Source: Nocardioides perillae | Lineage (GTDB): Bacteria; Actinomycetota; Actinomycetes; Propionibacteriales; Nocardioidaceae | Assembly (NCBI RefSeq): GCF_013409425.1 | Contig: NZ_JACCAC010000001.1 | Coordinates: 1,364,001 to 1,428,000 of the forward strand | Reading direction: 5' to 3' | Length of the DNA stretch: 64,000 bases | Part shown: positions 43,161 to 51,039 of the stretch, in pieces | Position numbering within the stretch: the first letter of the stretch is position 1 | Layout: every line of letters starts with the position of its first letter | Made by a program: the position numbers and the translations under genes | Notes under the pieces: model-generated | Told to the model about the DNA's origin: nothing | The model's input: only the letters and a program-made list of their open reading frames with translations | Database searches by the model: none

Positions 43161-44471
43161 ATGGACGAGCAGACCCTGCTCAATCTCGGCCTCGTGCTCC
43201 TCTTCGTGATCGTCGGCGGGATCTTCGCCGGCACCGAGCTGGCGCTGGTCTCGCTGCGGCAGAGCCAGGTCGACCGGATCGAGCAGCAGAGCGCGCGCGG
43301 GGCACGCGTGGCGCGGGTGGCCCGCGACCCCAACCGCTTCCTCGCGGCCGTGCAGATCGGCGTGACGGTGGCCGGCTTCTTCTCGGCCGCCTACGGCGGG
43401 TCGACGCTCGCGCCCGACTTCGCGCCGCTGCTGGAGGGCCTCGGGCTGGGGGAGAGCGCGTCGCAGACCGTGGCGCTGGTGGTGCTGACGCTGTTCATCG
43501 CCTACCTCTCGCTCGTGCTCGGCGAGCTGGTGCCGAAGCGGATCGCGCTGCAGCGCTCGGCGCAGGTGTCGCTGCTGGTCGCGCCGCCGCTCGACAAGTT
43601 CGCCACCCTGATGCGCCCGGTGATCTGGCTGCTGTCGGTCTCGACCAACGCCGTGGTGCGCCTGCTCGGCGGCGACCCGCACGCGGTCAGCGAGGAGGTC
43701 GACGAGGAGGAGCTGCGCGACATGGTCACGCAGCACCGCGGCCTCGAGGAGGACCAGCGCCGCATCGTCGGCGACGTGCTCGCCGCCTCCGACACCATCC
43801 TGCGCGAGGTGATGCGACCGCGCGCCGACGTGGCCTTCGTCGACGGCGGCGCCACGCTGCGCGAGGCGCTCGAGCAGGTGCGCGGGCGCCCCTGGTCGCG
43901 CTACCCGGTCACCGGCCGCGGCTTCGACGACGTCACCGGCTTCCTCCACGTGCGCGACCTGCTCGAGGTCGGCGTCGACGACACCCGCACCGTCGCCGAC
44001 GTGCAGCGCCCGGTGCTGCTGCTGCCGTCGGTGAACAAGGTGCTGCCCACCGTCGCCACGATGCGGCAGGAGGGCACGCACCTCGCCGTGGTCGTCGACG
44101 AGTACGGCGGCACCGACGGCATCGTCACCCTCGAGGACCTCGTCGAGGAGCTCATCGGCGAGATCCGCGACGAGCACGACGCCGCCGACGAGCACGACCC
44201 GGGCACGGAGTCCGTGGCCGACGGCGGGCTGTCGATCGAGGACTTCGCCGAGCGCTACGCCGTCGAGGTGCCCGACGGCGACTACGAGACCGTCGCGGGC
44301 TACCTGATGGCCCAGCTCCAGCGCATCCCGGCCGTCGGCGACGCCGTCGACGTCGACGGGTCGGTGCTGGAGGTCGCCGCGATGGACGGCCACCGGGTCC
44401 AGCGCATCGCCGTGCGCCGCGGCGAGGCGCCGGCGGAGCCCACGACGGCGCCCTCGACGCCCGGCTCCTGA
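43161..44471 (+). CDS. CNNM/CorC (HlyC-type) membrane protein with CBS domains
   Basis: 436 aa from ATG. Membrane DUF21 domain about 1-190, starting with a helix that contains GGIFAGTELALVSLRQ, the family signature, and including LSLVLGELVPKRIALQR. Two CBS domains span about 205-330 (VMRPRADVAFVDGGATL and HLAVVVDEYGGTDGIVTLED), and a CorC C-terminal domain of about 80 residues follows (VPDGDYETVAGYLMAQLQRI). The family links to Mg or Co efflux and magnesium homeostasis; called hemolysin-related in older databases. The last 172 bases overlap the convergent blh gene in antisense. Confidence 0.9.
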   Translation: MDEQTLLNLGLVLLFVIVGGIFAGTELALVSLRQSQVDRIEQQSARGARVARVARDPNRFLAAVQIGVTVAGFFSAAYGGSTLAPDFAPLLEGLGLGESASQTVALVVLTLFIAYLSLVLGELVPKRIALQRSAQVSLLVAPPLDKFATLMRPVIWLLSVSTNAVVRLLGGDPHAVSEEVDEEELRDMVTQHRGLEEDQRRIVGDVLAASDTILREVMRPRADVAFVDGGATLREALEQVRGRPWSRYPVTGRGFDDVTGFLHVRDLLEVGVDDTRTVADVQRPVLLLPSVNKVLPTVATMRQEGTHLAVVVDEYGGTDGIVTLEDLVEELIGEIRDEHDAADEHDPGTESVADGGLSIEDFAERYAVEVPDGDYETVAGYLMAQLQRIPAVGDAVDVDGSVLEVAAMDGHRVQRIAVRRGEAPAEPTTAPSTPGS

Positions 44472-45490
44472 GGGGTGCCGCCGCCGTGCGCGGCGGTCCG
44501 GTCCGAGGTCCGGTCCATCCAGGCGACGACCAGCATGTGCGGCACGGTGAGCGCGAGCAGCAGCACGAGCGCGCTGCCGAGGGCGGCGCTGGTGTCGGCC
44601 GCCGTCGAGGTCGCCGCGACCAGGGCGACGAGCACGCCGGTGGCGGCGAGGGACGGCCACGCGGCCTGGCGCGCGAGCGCAGCGACGGCCTGACGCGGAC
44701 GGCCCGCGTCGAGGAGCGCGGCGGTGCGGTCCTGCGCCAGCACGAGGCGCGCGCAGTGTCGCAGCCCGTGCCACGCCCCGAACCACACCGCGAAGGCCAG
44801 CAGCGGCGGTGCCAGCGCGCCGAGCAGGCCGACCGCGGCCACATCGGCGACGACGGACCGCTGCTCGGCGCGGGCCGCCGCAACGACGGCCACGCCCGCG
44901 GCGGCCACCCACACGACGGCGAGCGCGCCGCGCACGAGCGGCTCCGCGAGCAGGCCGCCCAGGCCGGGGGAGACCGCGTCGGCGACGCCGACCAGGTCGC
45001 TGCCGCTGCGGGCCAGCGGGAGCAGCAGGGCGCCGGTGCCCGCGAGGCCGACCGCGGCCGCGACCCCACGGCCCGGGCGCCACCGGGTGGTCGCGCGTAG
45101 CACCTCCAGCTCCCCGGCAGCGAAGTGGTGCAGGCTCAGCGCCAGCACGGCCGCGAGCGCCGCCGGGGCGGTCGCGGGAGTCGTGAGCAGCACCCACGCG
45201 CCGGCCGCGAGGGCGGCGTACACCGTCGCGGCGACGAGCGGCGGCTGCCCCGAGAGTCGCGCTGCCAGCGCGTGGTCGACCGCCCCGTGCGGCAGCCCGG
45301 CGACCAGCGCGAGGAGCGCGGCGACCAGCACGACGGGGCCGGTGGGCGCGACCCCGGCGACCACGAGGAGCACCGACAGCGCGGCGGTGACGACGACGGC
45401 CTCGCGCGACCGGCGGACGGCGCCGACGAGCAGCGCGGCACGCGGCTCGGTCACCGTCGTCAGCGCCACGTCGCACCTGCCCTCGATCAT
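44300..45490 (-). CDS. blh: Blh/Brp-type beta-carotene 15,15'-dioxygenase
   Basis: 396 aa from ATG 45490. Multi-helix membrane enzyme with the His motifs of the family: GLPHGAVDHALA, LSLHHFAAGELEVL, FGAWHGLRHCARLV and VPHMLVVAWMD; the His residues bind iron. Blh cleaves beta-carotene into two retinals, the chromophore of the rhodopsin encoded divergently 189 bases away. The last 75 residues or so (after DRTSDRTA) are low-complexity and lie antisense to the CNNM gene, so the functional protein probably ends near 44500 and the reading frame simply lacks an earlier stop. A downstream GTG (45465) is an alternative start. Beta-carotene synthesis genes are not in the window. Confidence 0.88.
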   Translation of the reverse strand: MIEGRCDVALTTVTEPRAALLVGAVRRSREAVVVTAALSVLLVVAGVAPTGPVVLVAALLALVAGLPHGAVDHALAARLSGQPPLVAATVYAALAAGAWVLLTTPATAPAALAAVLALSLHHFAAGELEVLRATTRWRPGRGVAAAVGLAGTGALLLPLARSGSDLVGVADAVSPGLGGLLAEPLVRGALAVVWVAAAGVAVVAAARAEQRSVVADVAAVGLLGALAPPLLAFAVWFGAWHGLRHCARLVLAQDRTAALLDAGRPRQAVAALARQAAWPSLAATGVLVALVAATSTAADTSAALGSALVLLLALTVPHMLVVAWMDRTSDRTAAHGGGTPQEPGVEGAVVGSAGASPRRTAMRWTRWPSIAATSSTDPSTSTASPTAGMRWSWAIR

Positions 45491-45515
45491 CCTTGTCCGT
45501 CACCATACCTCGACC

Positions 45516-45567
45516 TTCTGCAGAACTCCTAGACCACCGATTTGGACAGAGGTGCAGAATGCACCTC
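45516..45567. promoter_or_regulatory. Two palindromes in the blh-rhodopsin divergent promoter
   Basis: TTCTGCAGAA (45516-45525) is a perfect 10-base palindrome. GAGGTGCA-GAA-TGCACCTC (45549-45567) is a perfect 8-bp inverted repeat. Both lie in the 189-base interval between the divergent genes and are the best candidates for regulator binding that sets retinal and opsin expression together. The regulator is unknown. Confidence 0.5.
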
Positions 45568-45679
45568 GAGACGCAGGCCACCCCTGGGGGTGAGGTCAAC
45601 GAACCCCTGTGGCCAGCGGCCTCACGTCGCTTCGACGCCGTGTCGAAGTTCGTTCACGCAACAGACGGAGGTCGTTCCA

Positions 45680-46519
45680 GTGATTCCCGAGCAACTCACC
45701 CAGGGCCAGTACGACACGGTCTACAACCTGCTGTCGCTGGTGATCGCGGCGCAGCTGTTCACCGCGCTCTTCCTCGTCGCCGCGCAGCCGCGTGTGCTGC
45801 CGCGCTACCGCCAGGCGCTCCTGGTCTCCGCGGTGGTGTGCGGCATCGCGGCCTACCACTACTTCCGCATCTTCGACTCCTTCCGCGACGCCTTCGTCAC
45901 CGACGCGGTCGGTGGGCGCGGCACCTACACCCAGGCGCCGGGCGCGTCCTTCAACGAGGGCTACCGCTACGTCGACTGGCTGCTGACCGTGCCGCTGCTG
46001 CTGGTCGAGCTCGTGGTGGTGCTGGCGCTCGCACGCAAGCTGCAGGCCTCGCTGCTGTGGCGGCTCATCCCGGCCTCCGCGCTGATGATCGCGCTCGGCT
46101 ACCCGGGCGAGGTGGCGAGCAGCGACGCCGTGCGCCACGTCTTCGGCCTGCTCTCCACGATCCCGTTCCTCTACATCCTCTACGTGCTGTTCGTGGAGCT
46201 CACCAAGTCGCTCGACCGGCAGCCGCCGGCCGTACGCGACACGATCTCCAAGCTGCGGATCCTGCTGTTCGCCTCGTGGGGCGTCTACCCCATCGCCTAC
46301 CTCGTGCCGCTGCTCGGCTTCGACGGCGCGGACGCCTGGGTCGGCAAGCAGGCGGGCTACTCGATCGCCGACATCCTGGCCAAGTGCCTCTACGGCCTGC
46401 TGATCTACCGCATCGCGCGGCTGAAGTCGTTCGCCGACGACCCGGCCTTCGCCGAGGCCGAGGAGGGCACGGCCGAGGGTCACGCCAGCGGCCGGTCGGG
46501 TGTGCAGGTGCCTGCCTGA
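45680..46519 (+). CDS. Microbial rhodopsin, DTE-type light-driven proton pump
   Basis: 279 aa from GTG 45680, 8 bases after GGAGG. Seven helices. Helix C reads RYVDWLLTVPLLLVE: Asp99 (proton acceptor), Thr103, Glu110 (proton donor), the DTE motif of proteorhodopsin-type pumps. His60 in AAYHYFRIFD matches the His that pairs with the acceptor Asp in that group. Lys235 (ADILAKCLYG) binds retinal. Leu107 sits at the proteorhodopsin tuning position, favouring green absorption. LGYPGEV is in helix E. It should pump protons outward and support the proton motive force. Retinal would come from the divergent blh product. The Arg/Glu-rich C-terminus is cytosolic. Confidence 0.93.
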   Translation: MIPEQLTQGQYDTVYNLLSLVIAAQLFTALFLVAAQPRVLPRYRQALLVSAVVCGIAAYHYFRIFDSFRDAFVTDAVGGRGTYTQAPGASFNEGYRYVDWLLTVPLLLVELVVVLALARKLQASLLWRLIPASALMIALGYPGEVASSDAVRHVFGLLSTIPFLYILYVLFVELTKSLDRQPPAVRDTISKLRILLFASWGVYPIAYLVPLLGFDGADAWVGKQAGYSIADILAKCLYGLLIYRIARLKSFADDPAFAEAEEGTAEGHASGRSGVQVPA

Positions 46520-46534
46520 CGCCTGACCGCCGTG

Positions 46535-46570
46535 CCGCCCGCACCCGTCGTACGCCGGGGGTGCGGGCGG
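46535..46570 (+). terminator. Terminator hairpin after the rhodopsin gene
   Basis: CCGCCCGCACCC pairs exactly with GGGTGCGGGCGG around a 12-base loop. Stem and loop (GTCGTACG...) are nearly the same as the hairpin after phoD. Confidence 0.7.
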
Positions 46571-46654
46571 TCGTGCGTCTGAACGGTTGCGCGGGGGGGG
46601 GTGCCGACGGCTGGTCGTCGGCTCGCTGTCGGCGCGGCGTGCTGTGCTGTGCCG

Positions 46655-47209
46655 GTGAGCGTGAGGTCGAGGTGGGGTGCGGGCGTGGTCGCGGTCGTCG
46701 TGGCGCTCGCGTCGACCGCTGCGTGCTCGGTGGGCGGCGGGTCGGTGCTCGCCGACCCCGACGCACCCGTGGGGGTGCCCGACGACGCCGAGCAGGCGCG
46801 GGTGGTGCGGGTCGTCGACGGCGACACGGTGATCCTGCGGGGGAGCGGCGAGGGTGTCGTGCCCGACGACGAGGCGCGCGTGCGGCTGCTCGAGGTCGAC
46901 AGCCCCGAGTCGGTGGCGCCCGACCGGCCGGTCGAGTGCTTCGGGCCCGAGGCCTCGGAGGGCCTCGCCGAGCTGCTGCCCGCCGGGGCGACCGTGTGGG
47001 TGGCACCCGACGAGGAGCTCGAGGACCCGTTCGACCGGCTGCTGCTCTACGTCTGGACGACCGACGGTGAGTTCGTCAACCGCTCGCTGGTGCGCGAGGG
47101 CCTCGCCGAGGCGGTGCTCTACGAGCCCAACGACCGCTACATCGCCGAGGTGCGGGCCGCCGAGCGGGCCGCGCGCGACGAGGGCGCCGGGCTGTGGGGC
47201 GCCTGCTGA
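46655..47209 (+). CDS. Secreted thermonuclease-family (SNase) lipoprotein
   Basis: 184 aa from GTG 46655. The N-terminal helix ends with a lipobox STAAC (Cys24), so it is likely anchored outside. SNase fold: ARVVRVVDGDTVIL (about 49-62), VRLLEVDSPES, ECFGPEASE, then LLLYVWTTDGEFVNRSLVREG and AERAARDEGAGLWGAC. The Asp of the DGDT motif and the Arg (VRLLEVDSPE) and Glu of the active site are present. It probably cuts extracellular DNA or RNA. An in-frame GTG at 46661 and an upstream frame are possible but the lipoprotein signal favours this start. Confidence 0.87.
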   Translation: MSVRSRWGAGVVAVVVALASTAACSVGGGSVLADPDAPVGVPDDAEQARVVRVVDGDTVILRGSGEGVVPDDEARVRLLEVDSPESVAPDRPVECFGPEASEGLAELLPAGATVWVAPDEELEDPFDRLLLYVWTTDGEFVNRSLVREGLAEAVLYEPNDRYIAEVRAAERAARDEGAGLWGAC

Positions 47210-47246
47210 GGCTCGCTCGTCGTCCGGCTCGGGTGACAGGGTGTCG

Positions 47247-47822
47247 TCAGAGAGCGGCGAGCAGGTCGGCGGTGCTGACCACCGTCGCGAACTCCCCGTG
47301 CAGGTTGGTCGCGGTGGCCCGTGCCAGCTCGGCGGCGGTCATGACCTCCCCGTCGGGTGTCGCGCGGTCGAACGTGTGGGTGGCGTCGAGCGCGAACCAG
47401 ACCGTGAAGCCGAGGTTGCCCCCGACGCGGGCGGTGGTCTCGCAGCAGTGGTTGGTCGTGATGCCGCAGACGACCAGGTCGCTCACCCCATCGGCGCGCA
47501 GCCACGCCTCGAGGTCCGGGGTGCCGTGGAAGCTGCTGTTGACCGACTTCGTCACGGTCAGCGCGGGCTCGCGCTCCTCGAGGTAGGGCTTGAGCCGGTG
47601 CCCCGGCTGGCTCGGGTGGAGCGGGCTGGACGGGTCGGCCGACGAGTGCTGGACGTGCACGACCGGGCGGCCGGCCGCGTGGAAGGCGCGCACGAGTGCG
47701 GCGACGCGGTCGTCGCACGCCGGGTTGTCGCGCTCGCCCCACCACGGGTCGTCGAAGGCCTGCTGCACGTCGACCACGACGAGCGCCGTGCGCGCGCCGA
47801 GCGCGACTGCGTGTCCTGCCAC
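47247..47822 (-). CDS. Isochorismatase-like cysteine hydrolase
   Basis: 191 aa, GTG start after GAGGGAGG. Family core: ALVVVDVQQAFDDPWWG (catalytic Asp about 19), VVHVQHSSAD, LTVTKSVNSSFHGT (catalytic Lys) and VVCGITTNHCCETTARVGG (catalytic Cys about 131). Such enzymes hydrolyse amides or enol ethers, for example nicotinamide or isochorismate; this one has the general cysteine hydrolase pattern without features that tell the substrate. Confidence 0.88.
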   Translation of the reverse strand: MAGHAVALGARTALVVVDVQQAFDDPWWGERDNPACDDRVAALVRAFHAAGRPVVHVQHSSADPSSPLHPSQPGHRLKPYLEEREPALTVTKSVNSSFHGTPDLEAWLRADGVSDLVVCGITTNHCCETTARVGGNLGFTVWFALDATHTFDRATPDGEVMTAAELARATATNLHGEFATVVSTADLLAAL

Positions 47823-47987
47823 CGGTGAGCCTCCCTCGTGTCGAGGCGACACCGTAGTGGGGGGGCGCGGGTGCCGGCGGGTGCGCGACGGTGCAGGTCC
47901 CCACATTCCTCGAGTACGTGTTCGAATGGTGAGACTGAAGGCCTCGGATGCGCAGTGGTTGTCGGTGGTCCCTGCTGGACTGGTCCC

Positions 47988-49334
47988 GTGACGGTGACCG
48001 CGCTTCGCACCCCGCTCGCAGCCCCGGTGCTGCCGCGGCTGGCGAGCGCGCGCGCCGAGGTCGCGGCGGTGCAGGGGCTCGGTCTGGAGCAGGTCGACCT
48101 CGACGACCTCGGCACCGCGCTCGAGCAGCTCGCCGCCCTGGAGGCGCAGGTGCAGGCGGTGCGGCTGACCGTGCTGGCCGAGGCGGAGCGTCGCCGCGTC
48201 GCCGACTCCTGTGCCGCGACCGGCACCGACTCCTGGGCCGCCGGCCTCACCGGCGACCGGCGTGAGGCGATGCGCGGCGGGCTGCTCCTCGCGCGCGACC
48301 TGGAGGAGCGCTTCCACCACGTCCGCGACGCGTTCGCCGCCGGGCGGATCAACCTGGCGCAGGTGCGGATCGTCGTCGACGCCTGCCGCCAGGTGCCCGA
48401 GGCGGCCACGCCGCAGCAGTGCTCGGACGCCGAGCAGTGGGCGGTTGCCAAGGCCTCCGGGGCCGCCAACCGCTCCGGCAAGCCGATGCAGCCCAAGCGG
48501 CTGCGGCAGGTGGTGCGCCGCATGTTCGACCCGGTCGACCGCGAGCTGGCCGACCAGCACGAGGCCATCATGCTCGGGCGTCAGCGTCGGCGCGCCGACC
48601 GCGAGTGCTTCTTCGCCTTCGGCGACGACGGCGACGGCACCTTCAGCGGCAAGTTCCGCATTCCCGAGCTCCACGGCCGGCTGCTGCTGCACGCGCTGCA
48701 GCGGCTCTCGGCCCCGCGTCGGCTCGGGCGCGACCGCGACGGCCGCACGGTCGTCGACGAGACCGTCGAGCCGCTCGGCACCGCCGAGCTGCACGGCCAC
48801 GCCTTCTGCGAGCTCCTCGAGCACCTGCCCACCGACGGCCACGGGGCGGTCGGCGCCACCGTGCTGGTGACGGTCGGCCTGGCCGAGCTCCAGCAGCGGC
48901 TCGCCGACCACCTCGTGCCGCTCGACGCGGTCAACGCGTGGCACGGCTCCACGGAGACCGGCACGGGCCGCCTCGACACCGGCACCCGCACCGGGGTCGG
49001 CGACGTGCGCCGGATGGCCTGCGGTGCCGGCATCGTGCCGGTCGTCATGGGCGGCGAGGGCCAGCCGCTCGACGTCGGCCGGGAGCGACGGCTCCACACC
49101 CGCGCCCAGCGGCAGGCGCTCGCCGTCGTCCACGACACCTGCGCCGCCCGCGGCTGCGACCGGCCCTTCGCCTGGTGCGAGGTGCACCACCCGCACGCGT
49201 GGTCCGAGGGTGGCGACACCAGCCTCGACAACGCGGTGCCCCTCTGCGCGCACCACCACCGCCGCGCCCACGACCCGACGTGGCGGCTGCAGCGGCACGG
49301 CGACGGGTCGTGGCGGTTCCACCGGCGGACGTAG
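47988..49334 (+). CDS. DUF222-HNH endonuclease family protein
   Basis: 448 aa from GTG (47988, or 47994). The DUF222 helical region spans about 30-330 (AEAERRRVADSCAATGTDSW, RDAFAAGRINLAQVRIVVDA), followed by an HNH domain with two Cys pairs: CAARGCDRPFAWCEVHHPHA, then SLDNAVPLCAHHHRRAHDP. This family (13E12-type) is present in many copies in actinobacterial genomes and its biological role is unclear; the HNH residues are intact, so nuclease activity is plausible. Spread by transposition-like copying has been suggested for such families. Confidence 0.88.
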   Translation: MTVTALRTPLAAPVLPRLASARAEVAAVQGLGLEQVDLDDLGTALEQLAALEAQVQAVRLTVLAEAERRRVADSCAATGTDSWAAGLTGDRREAMRGGLLLARDLEERFHHVRDAFAAGRINLAQVRIVVDACRQVPEAATPQQCSDAEQWAVAKASGAANRSGKPMQPKRLRQVVRRMFDPVDRELADQHEAIMLGRQRRRADRECFFAFGDDGDGTFSGKFRIPELHGRLLLHALQRLSAPRRLGRDRDGRTVVDETVEPLGTAELHGHAFCELLEHLPTDGHGAVGATVLVTVGLAELQQRLADHLVPLDAVNAWHGSTETGTGRLDTGTRTGVGDVRRMACGAGIVPVVMGGEGQPLDVGRERRLHTRAQRQALAVVHDTCAARGCDRPFAWCEVHHPHAWSEGGDTSLDNAVPLCAHHHRRAHDPTWRLQRHGDGSWRFHRRT

Positions 49335-49478
49335 GCCGACCCCCCGCCCGCCCCACCCGGCACCCGCCACGTCCCCGCTCCCACCCGAAGACCGGGTGTG
49401 CCCCGCCGCGCCCGCGTGCGGCGTACGGTCGCCGGGCGGGTGGTCGAGGGCGCGCCCTCGGCACGGCACGATGGCGGC

Positions 49479-50933
49479 ATGGCCGAGGACCAGCAGCACG
49501 GAGTCGTCTTCCCCGCCGATGCGCAGGGGCGCCGCAGCACGACCGCGGTCGGTCGCGCCGTCGTGGCCGACGCGCTGCGCCCCGTCGACCCGGTGGGTGC
49601 GGGGGCGGTCGAGCGGGAGACGGCGTGGCGCTCGGAGTACGTGCCGTGGTTCCGGCGCCTGGTCGAGGCCGGGCTCGCGACCCCCGACGGGGCGGTCGAC
49701 ATCGCGCGCGCCGGGCTCGACTCACTGCACGAGCGCATGCGGGTGCGGTCGGGTCCCGAGACGGGCGCGGCGGACCTGCCCCTGCGCGAGTGGCCGCAGC
49801 CGCCGGCGACGGGCGGGCGGCTCGAGGTGCGCGGCACGGGGGAGCGGGTGGAGGAGCTGGTGCTGCCCCACCGCGGCGACCGGCTGCGCGGCGACGACCT
49901 GCGGCGGCAGGTGGACCGCTGGGTGGAGGCCGGCGTCGTCGAGCCCACGGTGGCCGAGGCGCTCGCCGAGGTGCAGGCGCACCCCGAGTGGCTGCGGCTC
50001 GAGGGCCACACCGTCGCGGTCGTGGGTGCGGGGTCCGAGATGGGTCCGCTGCAGGCGCTGAGCCGGTGGGGGGCGCGGATCGCGGCCGTCGACCTGCCCC
50101 GCAAGGCGGTGTGGGACCGCGTCAGCGCCACGGCTCGTGAGGGCGCCGGTCACCTGGTCGCGCCCGTCACCGACGGGCAGCCGGGCGCCGACCTGCTCGC
50201 CGAGGTGCCGGCCCTCGCCGACTGGCTCGGCGAGCAGCCGGGCACGCTCGTGGTCGGCAACTACGTCTACGCCGACGGCGCCACCAACGTGCGGGTCAGC
50301 GTCGCCGTCGACGAACTGTCGCGACGGTTGCTGGCCGGCCGCGGCGACGTCGCGCTCGCCTTCCTCGCGACCCCGACCGACGTCTTCGCCGTGCCCGCCG
50401 ACGCGGTCGACCACGCCACGCGCGCCTACGAGCACCGCTCGCGCCTCGCCAAGACCGTCGGTCGCCCGCTGCGCACCGTCACCGGCGGACGACTCCTGCG
50501 CCGGCCCTACGCGCCGGGCTCCGACCCGGGCGTCGTCGACTCGCTCGTGCCGCAGCAGGGCCCCAACTACGCGCTCGCGAAGCGGCTGCAGCGCTGGCGC
50601 GCCACCGTCGCGCGCCACGACGGCGTCACCGTCTCGATGAACGTCGCGCCGCCCACCCGCACCCGGTCGGTGGTGAAGAACCGCGCCCTCGCCGCGGCCT
50701 ACGCCGGCGCCCACCGCTTCGGCGTCGAGGTCTTCGACCCCTCGACCTCCCACGTCCTCATGGCCGCGCTGCTCGTGCACGACCTGCACACCGGCGGCGG
50801 CCCGCGGCACGAGCACCCCTGGCAGGACGAGGCGTACGCCGCGGCGCACGGCGGTCTCTGGCGCGCGCCGTACGCCCCGCGCAGCGCCCTCGGTCTCGCC
50901 GCCCTGCTCGGCGCCGGGGCGGCGCGCAGCTGA
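49479..50933 (+). CDS. Uncharacterised protein with Rossmann-like core
   Basis: 484 aa from ATG 49479. A helical N-terminal 165 residues leads to a dinucleotide-binding type segment HTVAVVGAGSEMGPLQALSR (about 181-200, G-x-G-x2-x-G) and GARIAAVDLPRK, then LAEVPALADWLGE, TLVVGNYVYADGATN and SLVPQQGPNYALAKRLQRW. NAD(P) binding is likely from the glycine motif and the Asp at the end of strand 2. The C-terminus carries NVAPPTRTRSVVKNR and EVFDPSTSHVLMAALLVHDL. I know similar hypothetical proteins but no function. No operon partner on the same strand. Confidence 0.75.
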   Translation: MAEDQQHGVVFPADAQGRRSTTAVGRAVVADALRPVDPVGAGAVERETAWRSEYVPWFRRLVEAGLATPDGAVDIARAGLDSLHERMRVRSGPETGAADLPLREWPQPPATGGRLEVRGTGERVEELVLPHRGDRLRGDDLRRQVDRWVEAGVVEPTVAEALAEVQAHPEWLRLEGHTVAVVGAGSEMGPLQALSRWGARIAAVDLPRKAVWDRVSATAREGAGHLVAPVTDGQPGADLLAEVPALADWLGEQPGTLVVGNYVYADGATNVRVSVAVDELSRRLLAGRGDVALAFLATPTDVFAVPADAVDHATRAYEHRSRLAKTVGRPLRTVTGGRLLRRPYAPGSDPGVVDSLVPQQGPNYALAKRLQRWRATVARHDGVTVSMNVAPPTRTRSVVKNRALAAAYAGAHRFGVEVFDPSTSHVLMAALLVHDLHTGGGPRHEHPWQDEAYAAAHGGLWRAPYAPRSALGLAALLGAGAARS

Positions 50934-51039
50934 GCCGGCGCCGGCTCGAGGCGGCGGGGGTGCGCGGCGGCGCGTCGCAGGCGCCGGGCGAGCACCTCGC
51001 AGCCCGCCTGCACGGACAGGGTCGCGCGTGGGCAGCGCG

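Noticed and set aside
44300-45490. blh C-terminal 75 residues as a functional domain
   Set aside because: The segment is low-complexity and antisense to the conserved end of the CNNM gene, so it is unlikely to be functional.
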